DNA from: CAZWLD01 sp964634685
GTDB taxonomy: Bacteria; Bacillota_I; Bacilli_A; Acholeplasmatales; JAEDCM01
NCBI GenBank assembly: GCA_964634685.1
Contig: CAZWLD010000005.1
Span: 5,172-69,171, forward strand
DNA length: 64,000 nt
Direction: 5' to 3'
The position numbers were made by a program, and so were the translations under genes. Shown here piece by piece: positions 52,745 to 62,645 of this stretch; within the stretch, counting starts at the first letter, position 1, and every line of letters begins with the position of its first letter. Under the pieces are notes generated by a model. That model searched no databases, was not told the origin of the DNA, and was given only the letters and a program-made list of their open reading frames with translations.

Positions 52745-54067
52745 TTATTGATTTTTTTCTTCTTCGATCATTTTATCATTTTCATCTTCATTTGGTAAAA
52801 CAACTAAAAAGGATATGTTTTCTTTCTTAATCAATTTTATCAATCCATAAATATCATCGATTGTAATTTCATTAAAGACCTCATTGATGATGAACATATC
52901 AAGGTCCATAAATTTGTACCTTGTAAAAATATTCGCAATCGCCTCAAGATTATTGAAAACCTTGATATAGGACCCAGCCAAGGTTTTCTTTAAACGATTA
53001 AACTGCTCGATATCAACCACAAATTCATCTAAGGAATAAAAAATTCGCTTTAGCTCAAGATATAGCTCCATTGGATAGCGAGTTTCCGCATCACCAATAA
53101 TTAAATTAAACCCTTTAAGATTCGTAATATCAATACTAAAATTATCGTTAACGTATTTTTTTTCAATCAAATCATAAAAAAGAGTTGAGCTTGTGCCAAA
53201 TAAAAGCTCCGTCAAAATATTAATTGAAAACTCAAATTTCATTTGTTCCTTCATACCAAGCTCTAAGGCTGGTAAAATAATTCCATAATAGACCTTGGGA
53301 AAATGAGCATTGGTGTGGATTATTTCCAAATTTTTATTTACCCTTAGATCATATTTGGGTCGATTTTTGATGATTTGACTTTGATCGTATTCCTTAAATT
53401 TAAACTCATGAACGACCTTCATTGCTTCCCTTAAATCAAAATTACCGACGAAAAAGGCTATCATATTGGAAGGTCGATAAAAGGCATCATAGCACTTATA
53501 TAAATCTTCCTTGGTTATTTGTTCAATATCTTCTATATCTCCGGCAATATCGATTAATATTGGGTGATGATGAAACATATTTTTTAAGAGGACCTTACGA
53601 TTTTTTTCATCCGGGTCATCCTGATACATTTTTATTTCTTCTTCGATAATTCCTTTTTCCTTCATCACTGATTCATCGGTAAAATAGGGGGTAAAAACAA
53701 AATCAAATAAAGCCTTTAATGCCTCATTAAAATTACTTGTCGAACTAAATAGATAGCTTGTTCGGTCATATGAGGTAAAGGCATTAGCGTTCGCTCCAAG
53801 CTTATTCATTTCTTCATAGGCATCAGTCCCATCAGGCATATCAAATAGCTTATGCTCAAGATAATGCGCAATGCCGTTTGGGGAAGTAAAGCGTACGTCA
53901 TTTATCGTAAAGCTCGTATCAAAGGATCCATAATTAATCGAAATACAAGCATAGGCCTTATTGAATAATGGTTTTGGTAAATAATATACTTTCATACCAT
54001 TATCGAGTGTTTCCTGATATAACGTCTCACCAATATTCGGGTAGCTCTTTTTTTCTAATTTTTCCAT
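52745..54067 (-). CDS. M16-family zinc peptidase (YmfH type, catalytic member)
   Basis: 440 residues. The inverted zinc motif HYLEHKLFD (HxxEH) is intact, with a downstream Glu in EEEIKMYQDDP. Partner of the preceding gene, whose metal site is missing. ATG at 54067 follows GGGGGAAGATTAG, one base after the neighbour's stop. The gene pair corresponds to ymfF-ymfH of Bacillus. Confidence 0.88.
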   Translation of the reverse strand: MEKLEKKSYPNIGETLYQETLDNGMKVYYLPKPLFNKAYACISINYGSFDTSFTINDVRFTSPNGIAHYLEHKLFDMPDGTDAYEEMNKLGANANAFTSYDRTSYLFSSTSNFNEALKALFDFVFTPYFTDESVMKEKGIIEEEIKMYQDDPDEKNRKVLLKNMFHHHPILIDIAGDIEDIEQITKEDLYKCYDAFYRPSNMIAFFVGNFDLREAMKVVHEFKFKEYDQSQIIKNRPKYDLRVNKNLEIIHTNAHFPKVYYGIILPALELGMKEQMKFEFSINILTELLFGTSSTLFYDLIEKKYVNDNFSIDITNLKGFNLIIGDAETRYPMELYLELKRIFYSLDEFVVDIEQFNRLKKTLAGSYIKVFNNLEAIANIFTRYKFMDLDMFIINEVFNEITIDDIYGLIKLIKKENISFLVVLPNEDENDKMIEEEKNQ

Positions 54068-55324
54068 CTAATCTTCCCCCTTTAGCATATAAATTGTGTT
54101 CAAGGCTAAGCGATTAGCACAATCGATTACATCTTCTTTTGTGACCTTCAAATATTCTAAAATAATATCATTAATATCACTTGAGCGATGATTAAGCTTG
54201 ATAGCATAAACCAAATTGGCATTATTAAAGGGATTATCATCGCCCTCCTTCAAGGAATTGACAATCGAATTTTTGGCATATTGAAGCTCTAAATCGGTGA
54301 AATCACCTTTTTGAATAGCCTTAACCTGCTTAATAATTAAATCCAATGCCCTTTCAAAATTTTTCGGGTTGATGCCAGCATAAATATAGGCATAGCCATG
54401 AAAATTATTGAAATTACAATAAATGTTATAACAGAGCGAAGCCTTCTCCCGGACATTCACAAATAGCTTTGAGCTTGGACAAAGTCCAAGGATTGAAGAA
54501 AGGGTATTATAGCTGTAAAAATCATTAAGCTTGAAAGGATAAAAATAGCCTAAATAAAGCTTTCCTTGATTAATGTCCTTATCTGTTTTGATGATTTTTT
54601 CAACATTAGTAACTTCTTTATCAATGACATGATAGGGATTAACTAAAGGATTATAGCTTCGATAGCTAAATATTACTTCAATTAAATTTTTCATATCATC
54701 ATCAATATCACCAGTAATGACGATATCAAGCATATCATTTTTGAGCATATTTTGATATTCTTGATATAAATTCTCTTCATCGATTTTTTCTAAATCCTCA
54801 ATATATCCATAGGCGGGCATCGCAATATCTAAGCCTTTAAGCATTTCATTTAGAAATTCTTGCTTGGCTTTTATCTCCTTATTATCAAGTGAAGATTCGA
54901 TTTCTTCCTTTAATAAGCGCTTTTCCTCAAGAACAATTTTTTTGTCAAAGGCATTTTTGACGGTGATAGGATTAAAGATGATTTCGCGCAATAAATCTAG
55001 TGAATCTACAGTTAAAGTTTTATAATCAACATATTTTTGGTCAATAAAGGACATTGAAAATTGGATTAATGATGATTTCCCATAACGCGATGAAGCGACT
55101 GATATTGATAAGTCATATAAATCATCCGTTCGTAAGGATAATTTTTGTTTATTGGGATAATTCTTCGTTCCCGCCTTTAAAACATACGGAATTAAAGCTC
55201 TTTTGGTGACATTTTCTCTTGTGAGCGAACCCAAAAATTTCACAGTAATCGCATATGTTTTAAATTTATTGGTTTTGAATAAATGTAAATCATAGCCCAA
55301 TTGATTAATTAATTCATATTCCAT
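54068..55324 (-). CDS. M16-family protein (YmfF type, lacking the zinc motif)
   Basis: 418 residues with the M16 fold but no HxxEH in the N-terminal half; the region reads VLKAGTKNYPNKQKLSL. Late SVRASSCYNIYCN-like segment is present as VREKASLCYNIYCNFNN. It probably forms a heterodimer with YmfH. ATG at 55324 follows AAGGAGATATTT. Confidence 0.85.
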   Translation of the reverse strand: MEYELINQLGYDLHLFKTNKFKTYAITVKFLGSLTRENVTKRALIPYVLKAGTKNYPNKQKLSLRTDDLYDLSISVASSRYGKSSLIQFSMSFIDQKYVDYKTLTVDSLDLLREIIFNPITVKNAFDKKIVLEEKRLLKEEIESSLDNKEIKAKQEFLNEMLKGLDIAMPAYGYIEDLEKIDEENLYQEYQNMLKNDMLDIVITGDIDDDMKNLIEVIFSYRSYNPLVNPYHVIDKEVTNVEKIIKTDKDINQGKLYLGYFYPFKLNDFYSYNTLSSILGLCPSSKLFVNVREKASLCYNIYCNFNNFHGYAYIYAGINPKNFERALDLIIKQVKAIQKGDFTDLELQYAKNSIVNSLKEGDDNPFNNANLVYAIKLNHRSSDINDIILEYLKVTKEDVIDCANRLALNTIYMLKGED

Positions 55325-55360
55325 AAATATCTCCTTATCTATAGTATTATCGAAAAATCG

Positions 55361-55387
55361 AAAAAAATGCTAGTCAGCGACTAGCAT
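55361..55387 (-). terminator. Terminator of deoD
   Basis: ATGCTAGTC and GACTAGCAT form a perfect 9-bp stem around three bases, followed by seven T residues on the minus strand. Confidence 0.85.
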
Positions 55388-56097
55388 AATGCCATTTCTA
55401 AAGCAATCATCATCATATTAGTAAATGATTTTTGTCTTTCCTCCGATGTTGTAATTTCCGGATGGCAGAAGGAATCAGATACGGTTAATAAACAAGCAGC
55501 CTTCTTGCCTAGGGCCTTGGCATTGGCAAATAATGCGAAGGATTCCATTTCCACAGCGCAACAGTTATGCTCTTCAAAAAGCTTTTTAAAATCGGTTCCG
55601 CCAATACGATAGAAAACATCGCTTGAGTGAATGATGCCCTTTGTTAGCTTAATATCTAAAGATGACGCTATTTTTTCAAGCTCATCATTTAATTTCTTAG
55701 TCGCATATAAAACATCATCATCACAAAGATTCATCGTTTTAGCATAGCTTGATTCACTGTAGGCACCTTCAACTAAAATGGTATCAAAAACATGAAGGCT
55801 TGGGTCATAGGCACCGCATGAGCCAATGCGGATGATGTTTTCAACACCATAAAAATTATAGAGCTCATAAGAATAAATTCCAATTGATGGCATTCCCATT
55901 CCACTTCCCATAACGGAAATTTTGTGTCCCTTGTAATATCCAGTATAGCCAAACATATTACGAACATTATTGATTTTTTTAACATCAGTTAAAAAGGTTT
56001 TAGCGATGAATTCCGCTCTTAAGGGATCACCTGGCATCAAAACAGTTTTTGCAAATTCATCTTTATCTTTAACTTCAATATGAGGTGTAGGTATCAT
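55381..56097 (-). CDS. deoD: Purine-nucleoside phosphorylase
   Basis: 238 residues. GSGMGMPSIGIYSYEL, RIGSCGAYDPSL and CCAVEMESFALFANAKALG define the hexameric DeoD type. Splits purine nucleosides to base and (deoxy)ribose 1-phosphate. ATG at 56097 follows AAAGGAGAAGAAAA and overlaps deoC by four bases. Confidence 0.95.
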   Translation of the reverse strand: MIPTPHIEVKDKDEFAKTVLMPGDPLRAEFIAKTFLTDVKKINNVRNMFGYTGYYKGHKISVMGSGMGMPSIGIYSYELYNFYGVENIIRIGSCGAYDPSLHVFDTILVEGAYSESSYAKTMNLCDDDVLYATKKLNDELEKIASSLDIKLTKGIIHSSDVFYRIGGTDFKKLFEEHNCCAVEMESFALFANAKALGKKAACLLTVSDSFCHPEITTSEERQKSFTNMMMIALEMALC

Positions 56098-56741
56098 TTT
56101 TCTTCTCCTTTAAGTAATTTTGTTCCATTGCTTGTGCCAATACGGGTTGCGCCAAGCTCAACATATTTTAAGAAATCCTCGCGCGTTTTAACGCCTCCAC
56201 TTGCTTTTACGCCCATATCACCAACGGTTTTTTTCATAAGGGCAACATCGCTAAAATTGGCACCACTAGTTCCAAAGCCAGTTGATGTTTTAACGAAATC
56301 CGCTTTAGCGCGTTTAGCCGCAAGACAAACATTGACCTTTTCTTCATCGGTTAAATAGCAGGTTTCAATAATAACCTTAACAACATGAGCCCCGGCCACA
56401 TCCTTAACCGCTTTAATTTCGTTAAAAATGTATTCGAAATTTCCCATCTTAGCTTGACCGATGTTGATAACCATATCAATTTCATCAGCGCCATCAAGTA
56501 AAGCCTGTTTCGTTTCAAAAACCTTCGTTTCTAGGGTATTAGCCCCTAAAGGGAAGCCAATTACTGTACAAACATCAACATTACTTCCTTTTAATAAGCT
56601 ATATGCTAGTTTAACCCAAACTGGATTTATACATACACTAGCAAAATCATTTAAGATAGCCTCCTGGCATAGCTTTTCAATATCCTCTCTTGTCGCAAAG
56701 GCATTGAGCTTAGTGTGATCAATTAATTTACTTTCTTTCAT
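56094..56741 (-). CDS. deoC: Deoxyribose-phosphate aldolase
   Basis: 215 residues. The Schiff-base lysine is in ADFVKTSTGFG; DEIDMVINIG and VKVIIETCYL are conserved, and ASGGVKTREDFLKYVELGATRIGTSNG-type phosphate loop is present in parts. Cleaves deoxyribose 5-phosphate. ATG at 56741 follows GAAAGGAAGG. Confidence 0.95.
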   Translation of the reverse strand: MKESKLIDHTKLNAFATREDIEKLCQEAILNDFASVCINPVWVKLAYSLLKGSNVDVCTVIGFPLGANTLETKVFETKQALLDGADEIDMVINIGQAKMGNFEYIFNEIKAVKDVAGAHVVKVIIETCYLTDEEKVNVCLAAKRAKADFVKTSTGFGTSGANFSDVALMKKTVGDMGVKASGGVKTREDFLKYVELGATRIGTSNGTKLLKGEEK

Positions 56742-56755
56742 TTATACCTTCCTTT

Positions 56756-57610
56756 CTAGTCAACTAATTGTGAAAGTCGAAGATTCACAAAATCCATATT
56801 AACTTCACGGAATTTTGACTTTTTCATTAATTTTTTTATTTTTTTATTTTCTTTTGAATCCGTAATTTTCGTGCCCTTTTGGAAGCCAGGCAAATCGATT
56901 AAATATTTTTCAATGGCTTCATAGACCTCGCTATAGGCGTAAATGTGCGTTTCTAAATTATTACAGGAGTAATAAATGTAATCGACAGCCGGCGGAATAA
57001 TGGTATCTGTTCCTTCCTTCCATTTAATAGCGGTTCGCACAACATCAAATTTGTCTAATAAAAACATATATGATGGAGCATTGATGCCTTCGTTTAAATA
57101 TTCAATTTGAAGCTCATAATTGGCCTTTTGATAATTCAATATATTGGATAGCTTTTTGGTCTCAACATAATGGTATTTTTGATATTCCTCAGGGAATTTT
57201 TCTTTACACACCGATTTAAAATATTGATAAACCTCATGAATTAAATTCATATCAAATTTTAAAGCATCCTCAAATAATTCATTATAAACGTATAAATCGA
57301 GCTCATTACATAAGGCTTGAACTATTTCAAAAATGATATTAGCCTTATAATATGGAACATATTCTCCCATTTGCATTCGGAAATTCAAATTGATAAAATT
57401 TGATTTAATTTTAAAAATGTTAGGAACTAAAAGCTTATGCTGAATCGTAAAAACAGCTTTATTTTCAAGAGTTTCATCATAATAATTAAAATAACCAATT
57501 TCATCCTTTAATTCATACGTTATTTCCGGATATCTTGAAAAAAAAGAAAATATTTTATCAGAATCAACTGATTTTTTACTGTCTCTGAAAAAATAAAAAT
57601 TAAAATCCAT
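56756..57610 (-). CDS. Uncharacterised soluble protein upstream of deoC
   Basis: 284 residues, no signal peptide or membrane segments; rich in Tyr, Phe and Lys. It ends with a basic helical stretch (KENKKIKKLMKKSKF). I do not recognise a family or catalytic motif. ATG at 57610 follows TAGGTGATGTTAT. It is the first gene of a deoC-deoD operon, so a link to nucleoside salvage is possible but not shown. Confidence 0.6.
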   Translation of the reverse strand: MDFNFYFFRDSKKSVDSDKIFSFFSRYPEITYELKDEIGYFNYYDETLENKAVFTIQHKLLVPNIFKIKSNFINLNFRMQMGEYVPYYKANIIFEIVQALCNELDLYVYNELFEDALKFDMNLIHEVYQYFKSVCKEKFPEEYQKYHYVETKKLSNILNYQKANYELQIEYLNEGINAPSYMFLLDKFDVVRTAIKWKEGTDTIIPPAVDYIYYSCNNLETHIYAYSEVYEAIEKYLIDLPGFQKGTKITDSKENKKIKKLMKKSKFREVNMDFVNLRLSQLVD

Positions 57611-57808
57611 ATAACATCACCTAAATGAAGTATAGCATTTTTAGACTTTATTTTCAAGAAAAAACGCTTATATATATCTTAATATAAAATAAATGATATT
57701 TCGTCTTTCTCATTAAGAAAAAACATTATTAGGTTTTATAATAAAATCTAATGCATAATTTTCGCATTTTTTCCAAAATATGATATAATTGAGATAGGAT
57801 GTGGTGAA

Positions 57809-58171
57809 ATGAATATTTTTGAATCCAGTGAGGATTATTTAGAACGAATCCTTATGCTCAAGGAAAAAAAGGGAATGGTGAGAGCCATCGATATAGCTAA
57901 TGATATGAATTATACCAAGGCTAGTGTTAGTATTGCCCTAAAAAAGCTTAAAGAATCGGAATTCATTGAAATCAATAAAGGCTCAATTACCTTAACGGAA
58001 AAAGGTTATACTATCGCTTCTTCCATTCTTGAGCGGCATAATCTTTTGACAAAGGCGTTAGTTATGCTTGGTGTTCCCTTTGACATTGCAAGTAAGGATG
58101 CCTGCAAGATTGAACATGATTTATCTAAGGAATCCTATGATGCGATTAAAAAGCATCTTGAAAATCAATAA
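57809..58171 (+). CDS. DtxR/MntR-family metal-dependent repressor
   Basis: 120 residues. Helix-turn-helix in RAIDIANDMNYTKASVSIALKKLKESEFI; the metal-binding/dimer part DIASKDACKIEHDLSKESYDAI keeps the Cys/His/Glu ligands. The C-terminal SH3-like domain is absent, as in MntR-type short members. ATG at 57809 follows GATGTGGTGAA; a TATAAT lies at 57784-57789. No metal transporter is adjacent. Confidence 0.85.
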   Translation: MNIFESSEDYLERILMLKEKKGMVRAIDIANDMNYTKASVSIALKKLKESEFIEINKGSITLTEKGYTIASSILERHNLLTKALVMLGVPFDIASKDACKIEHDLSKESYDAIKKHLENQ

Positions 58172-58192
58172 TTTTTTTCGCAATAAAGGTAT

Positions 58193-58227
58193 AAAAAAAT
58201 TCTGATTTTTTTAATCAGGATTTTTTT
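58193..58227. terminator. Bidirectional terminator between the DtxR gene and the VanZ fusion
   Basis: TTCTGATT and AATCAGGA pair around an AT loop, with A- and T-runs on both sides. Confidence 0.75.
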
Positions 58228-60860
58228 ATTCCATTAAGCCAATATTTTTTTATTACAATGATGACAATGATTATTATTGATAAAACTAAAGATGAAGATA
58301 AAAAGCCATAATAATCGAGTAAAACATCATCAAAAATACCTGTTCTTCCCGGCACAAAATATTGAATAAACTCGGTCATTCCCGCAATAATAAAGCCTAA
58401 AGCCATACTAATTGGGATTGAAAGATAGATTTTTCGCTTTTTAAAGATATAGAACCAAGCGAAGGTTGAGAAAAAGCCTAAAACTAAGAAGGCTCCAAAA
58501 TGGCCAATTGATTTTCGAACTTTAAAAAAGAAATCATTATTCTTCTCAATAAAATTTTGACGAAGAACTTTTATTTTAATATCAAATTCATGGTGTTCAA
58601 AGCCATCATCCATCGTACAATGAATTGTTGCTGGGCCGGCCTTTTTCGGAGTAATGACTCCATCGTCACCAACTTCAGCAATCTTATCGTCACTAATTGA
58701 ATATGATACATTACGATAGGTTGTATTTTTGGAAAAATTAAAGGAGATAATGGCACTATGTCCATTAATGATTTGGAAGACATCATTTTCCTTGGTAATA
58801 CCTTGGCTCTTTATGGTATAAGCTTCATCACTTAATTCAATATAATTACGAACGCTTATATTTATTTCCTTTGAAAGACCAGAATATTCTTCAATAATGG
58901 TAATACAAGCATCACCAATTGTCTTAAAGGATAGATTACCAGCGCTATCGACAAAGGCGACGGGAGCGTTGCTTGATTGATATCTGATTTTTGAGATTGT
59001 TGCTTCCTTACCAATTACTGGTACTATTTGACATTTTTCATTAATGTATAAATGAAGCTCATCCTTGCTCATTTCAATTTCTTCATTATTTATATAAACC
59101 AAGTAGTCAAGAGACTTAGTATATTCTTCAATTAAAACAATTTTATAGATTCTTTGATACTTCTCATAAAGTGAATTATCAATTATTGGTGTAATGATTA
59201 ATTCACATTCTCCTTTTTCTAAGGCAAATATCTCAAAGGTATTTTGATTAAAGGATATTTTTTCATTACTTAGCTTAATATCATATTTTTGAATTCCTTC
59301 TGATTCATCATCAATCGTAAAGGTAAAGGTATCACCAACATTTATTTTGGTATCAGGATTTAAAGATACTTCATATTCATAGAGGGCCTGGACCTTGATT
59401 ATTTTAGAAATTCCCGATTCCTTGTGATAAACATACAAATCATAACAACCAGGGTTTGGAATTTTTAAAGAATCTTCAATTTTTCCATATCCGCCGGAAA
59501 GAAAATATTCAACATCTTGATTTTTAGGAAGATTAGGATACCAGGAGGTTATTTGGATATTGTTTAAAGCATAAGAATCATTGACATATAAAAATAATTC
59601 ATCAATAGACAATTCGAAATCTGTTGTTGTCGTATCCTCTACCTTCAAGATCTCGATATTAAGTAAAAATTCTTTCGAGGCTTCTCCATTATCGATAGTG
59701 ACCTTAATTGTCGTATTTCCAGGATTAATACCGATAACCCGACCGGATTCGATTCTTGCGATTTCTTCATTTTGACTATCATAGGTAACCGTCAAATCTA
59801 AAGCATAGCTAGGGTCTTTTTTTATTACGATTTTTTCTTGCTTTCCAACATAGATATTATTTTTAATTGAGACCTTCACATTTTCTAAATCAGCTCGAGG
59901 CTGAGGCAAAACTTCAATTTCCTTTAAGGCAAAAATATCCGGATAAACGCTTGATTGAACCGTAATAATGGCCGAGCCACCCCCACAACCAATAATATTG
60001 TTTCCTTTTATTTTTATAATTGAGGAATCATTTGAGGATAAAATATAATCATCAAAGGTGGCATTTATCGGATTTAAAGATACCTCTAATCTCTTTTCTT
60101 GGGTTAAGTAAATCGAACTAGTTTCAATCGTTATATCTTTTAGATCAATAATATTTTCTTGCGTTACGATCACCTTTAAATCGGTAATTTTGTCATTGCT
60201 TTTAACGGTGATGGTAATTATTTTATCCAAGGAATTTTTAAGTGGAGTGATAATATCATTAGTGATAGATAAAAATTCATTATCACTAAGATCGTAGGTT
60301 ATCCTTTTATTGGTAGTATTTAAGGGTAATATCGTGTTGGTTATTAGATATTCGTTACCTAAATAAAGGGTATAAACACCGTCATTAGCCAAGGCATTAA
60401 TAGTTGAGCTAATAGTTTCTGTAAAAACCTCATCAACAGATATGGAAAAGCTATCCGTCAATTCCTCATATTTAGTGCTTCGAACAAGAATATCAACTTC
60501 TCCTGGATTATGAAAAGAAATCACGCCTTCACTACTAACAGAAGCGATTTCGGGATTCGATGACTGAAAGGATAATGATTTGTAGGTTGCGTTATTAGGA
60601 GTAACTAAGGTTTCTAATTTATATTCATCACCAACATTAATATTGGATATTTTATTGGTTATTTCAACTTTTTCAACTTTGACAACTTTTGTTTGATCAT
60701 CCTTATAATCATTGATTATATCCGCAACCCCATTTCCAACGGCATTGCTTTGTTGACTTGAGATTTTTCCAGGCATCAAGGATTCGACGATTAAAACAAT
60801 TATACATAAAATATAGGCAAACAAGAAAATGTTTTTAGCTGTAAAAAAACGTCTCATCAT
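58215..60860 (-). CDS. VanZ-like membrane protein with a large Ig-like domain array inserted
   Basis: About 881 residues. The N-terminal 50 residues (one helix, then ESLMPGKISSQQSNAVGNGVA) are the start of a VanZ domain. The last 130 (VRKSIGHFGAFLVLGFFS, then GRTGIFDDVLLDYYGFLSS) are its end. Between them lie about 650 residues of bacterial Ig-like (Big_2) repeats, each with a pattern such as IASVSSEGVISFHNPGEVDI or IAEVGDDGVITPKKAG. I count seven or eight. The repeats would lie outside the cell. ATG at 60860 follows AAGGTAGGTGTTT. Adhesion or wall attachment is possible; glycopeptide resistance is unproven. Confidence 0.75.
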   Translation of the reverse strand: MMRRFFTAKNIFLFAYILCIIVLIVESLMPGKISSQQSNAVGNGVADIINDYKDDQTKVVKVEKVEITNKISNINVGDEYKLETLVTPNNATYKSLSFQSSNPEIASVSSEGVISFHNPGEVDILVRSTKYEELTDSFSISVDEVFTETISSTINALANDGVYTLYLGNEYLITNTILPLNTTNKRITYDLSDNEFLSITNDIITPLKNSLDKIITITVKSNDKITDLKVIVTQENIIDLKDITIETSSIYLTQEKRLEVSLNPINATFDDYILSSNDSSIIKIKGNNIIGCGGGSAIITVQSSVYPDIFALKEIEVLPQPRADLENVKVSIKNNIYVGKQEKIVIKKDPSYALDLTVTYDSQNEEIARIESGRVIGINPGNTTIKVTIDNGEASKEFLLNIEILKVEDTTTTDFELSIDELFLYVNDSYALNNIQITSWYPNLPKNQDVEYFLSGGYGKIEDSLKIPNPGCYDLYVYHKESGISKIIKVQALYEYEVSLNPDTKINVGDTFTFTIDDESEGIQKYDIKLSNEKISFNQNTFEIFALEKGECELIITPIIDNSLYEKYQRIYKIVLIEEYTKSLDYLVYINNEEIEMSKDELHLYINEKCQIVPVIGKEATISKIRYQSSNAPVAFVDSAGNLSFKTIGDACITIIEEYSGLSKEINISVRNYIELSDEAYTIKSQGITKENDVFQIINGHSAIISFNFSKNTTYRNVSYSISDDKIAEVGDDGVITPKKAGPATIHCTMDDGFEHHEFDIKIKVLRQNFIEKNNDFFFKVRKSIGHFGAFLVLGFFSTFAWFYIFKKRKIYLSIPISMALGFIIAGMTEFIQYFVPGRTGIFDDVLLDYYGFLSSSLVLSIIIIVIIVIKKYWLNGIKKS

Positions 60861-60951
60861 AAACACCTACCTTCAAGTCATTTCTATAACTATATATTAT
60901 CATTTTTTTTATAAAAAATAAAGATTAAGAAACGACAAAAAAATATTTTAA

Positions 60952-61338
60952 CTAAATGGAAATCCACCAGCAAACACCGAATCGATCAATAATCGTAGCA
61001 CAGCATTTACTCCAAGGAACCTCATGAATCGGCTCAAGGACAACGCCGCCTTCACTCAAAGCATCAAAGGCCTTTTTGACAGCTTCCTCTGTCCCCATTT
61101 CAAAGACATTAAAGGTCATTGTTTCCCATTTATATTGGTGGACGATATTAATATCACAAGGGTTTTTAGCTTCAGCTAGGGCTAAAAAGCCTTCACCATT
61201 AACGGATAATTCGCAATGGTCATAGCCGGTATTGTTTTCGTTTGTAAATTCAGCTGTAATAACTGCCCCAAAGGCCTTACAATAAAGCTTAGCAGCTTCA
61301 AAGCTATTTTTGACATATACCTGATTATAGTTTTTCAT
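60952..61338 (-). CDS. VOC/PhnB-like protein
   Basis: 128 residues with the repeated beta-alpha-beta pattern of the vicinal oxygen chelate fold (KNSFEAAKLYCKAFGAV, then DHCELSVNGEGFLALAEA, then EPIHEVPWSKCCATIIDRFGVCWWI). This is the DUF1338/PhnB-type family. Function unknown. Its upstream region carries an 18-base direct repeat. Confidence 0.75.
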   Translation of the reverse strand: MKNYNQVYVKNSFEAAKLYCKAFGAVITAEFTNENNTGYDHCELSVNGEGFLALAEAKNPCDINIVHQYKWETMTFNVFEMGTEEAVKKAFDALSEGGVVLEPIHEVPWSKCCATIIDRFGVCWWISI

Positions 61339-61362
61339 TTCTTATTTTTTCCCCTTTTCCAA

Positions 61363-61397
61363 TTTATTTTCAAGAATAAATTTATTTTCAAGAATAA
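61363..61397. repeat. Direct repeat upstream of the VOC gene
   Basis: TTTATTTTCAAGAATAA occurs twice in tandem (61363-61380 and 61381-61397, one base apart). Could be a regulator site or a simple duplication. Confidence 0.5.
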
Positions 61398-61416
61398 TTG
61401 TTAATTGTTTGTAATC

Positions 61417-61725
61417 TTAAATTAAATTCAAGTAATTTCTTCTTGATGAAACAATAATATGGAGAACAATCTCTTTTTTTTCTTCATTAACTTTATAAAA
61501 AATAATATTTTGTTTGGACATTAAAGCACGATAACCTTGCTTATTTATAGCTTGGTATCTTGGAACAGTTCCCATAAAAGGATACTTTTTTAATTTTTCA
61601 ATTTGTTCTTCAAGATACAATAAATAATCAATAGCTTCTTTTTGAGAAAAGGTATCATTTAAGTACATAATAATATCCATAAGTTGATCATTAAACTTAT
61701 CAGTTCTAAGTACTATGTAATCCAT
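61417..61725 (-). CDS. RelE/ParE-family toxin
   Basis: 102 residues. FSQKEAIDYLLYLEEQIEKLKKYPFMG and YRALMSKQNIIFYKV are typical of the fold. The start overlaps the antitoxin stop (TAATG), the usual arrangement. Likely an mRNA interferase or gyrase inhibitor. Confidence 0.85.
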   Translation of the reverse strand: MDYIVLRTDKFNDQLMDIIMYLNDTFSQKEAIDYLLYLEEQIEKLKKYPFMGTVPRYQAINKQGYRALMSKQNIIFYKVNEEKKEIVLHIIVSSRRNYLNLI

Positions 61726-61988
61726 TATAATTGAAGCTTCTTTCTTATATCTATAAACGAATCACTTACAGGTTTTACTCTATCATTTCTAACATCATCC
61801 TCAGATTCAGATAACATTTTAAGGAGTTCTAATTCAGCTTGCATTTGATTAAATTGTTCTAAACTTAAAATTACTGTATCACCATGACCATTTACTGTAA
61901 TATAAACTGGTTTTCTTGTTTCTTTACATAAATTTGAAATCTCATTATACTTATTTCGTAATTCAGATGATGGTCTAATATAATCCAT
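61725..61988 (-). CDS. Phd/YefM-family antitoxin
   Basis: About 87 residues. IRPSSELRNKYNEISNLCKETRKPVYITVNG is the Phd/YefM DNA-binding N-terminus; the C-terminus is acidic, then basic. ATG at 61988 follows AGGAGAGTGATATTA. Neutralises the downstream toxin. Confidence 0.87.
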   Translation of the reverse strand: MDYIRPSSELRNKYNEISNLCKETRKPVYITVNGHGDTVILSLEQFNQMQAELELLKMLSESEDDVRNDRVKPVSDSFIDIRKKLQL

Positions 61989-62103
61989 TAATATCACTCT
62001 CCTATCATTATTATATCAAAATTTAGATAAGTTAGCAAGTGAAAAAAATATCATCAATTAAAAAGCTAACTACTGTAAATGTTTCAGATAAAAAACTTAT
62101 TTA

Positions 62104-62137
62104 ACAAAAAAAGCATCTTCAAATTGAGTGATGCTTT
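62104..62137 (-). terminator. Terminator downstream of the RhuM remnant
   Basis: AAAGCATC and GATGCTTT pair around a 12-base loop, followed by seven T residues on the minus strand. Between it and the remnant lies a short dyad (CGACTT/AAGTCG, near 62160-62175) without a gene. Confidence 0.65.
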
Positions 62138-62245
62138 AGTTTATTAAGTTGATAGTTTGCGACTTAGAAGTCGTCCCCCACCCATTTCAGACCACTCCAA
62201 CTACCAAGGTCCTTAATTGATTATTCCCCGCTTTTTGAAGATTTC

Positions 62246-62619
62246 TCAACCTTTCAGGCTCTTCTCAATCGAAGAATATAGAATTATCACTTTAAATCCA
62301 ATTGCTATAATCATTTGGAGATTATAATGAATCACGTCTCTACCAATAGATCTATCACCTTCATTTTGAACTATTCGAAATTTTCGAGTAGTTGAACTCT
62401 CTAATAGTTCTTTATCATTATAAATTTTTTTAATATGATAATTAATGGTATGTGATTCAACATTAAAAAGAACGCCTAACATTTTTTGTGTTAACCATAT
62501 ATTCTCATCTTCATATCTAACCTCAATATTTAGAGTTTCTTCACCTACAGATGCTACATAGGTTAAGTATTCTGCTGCAAAGCTTAACTTTATCTAAGAT
62601 TTCATCTCTATTGTCCATT
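62246..62619 (-). pseudogene. RhuM-family gene remnant (frameshifted, 3' truncated)
   Basis: ATG at 62619, with AAGGTGATTGA upstream, opens MDNRDEILDKVKL and then loses frame near 62580. The shifted frame continues NIEVRYEDENIWLTQKMLG, FNVESHTINYHIKKIYNDKE, VQNEGDRSIGRDVIHYNLQM and IIAIGFKV, which matches the N-terminal third of RhuM/virulence proteins. The remaining two thirds are missing. A decayed accessory gene. Confidence 0.7.
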
Positions 62620-62645
62620 CAATCACCTTACATACAAATTCTAAT

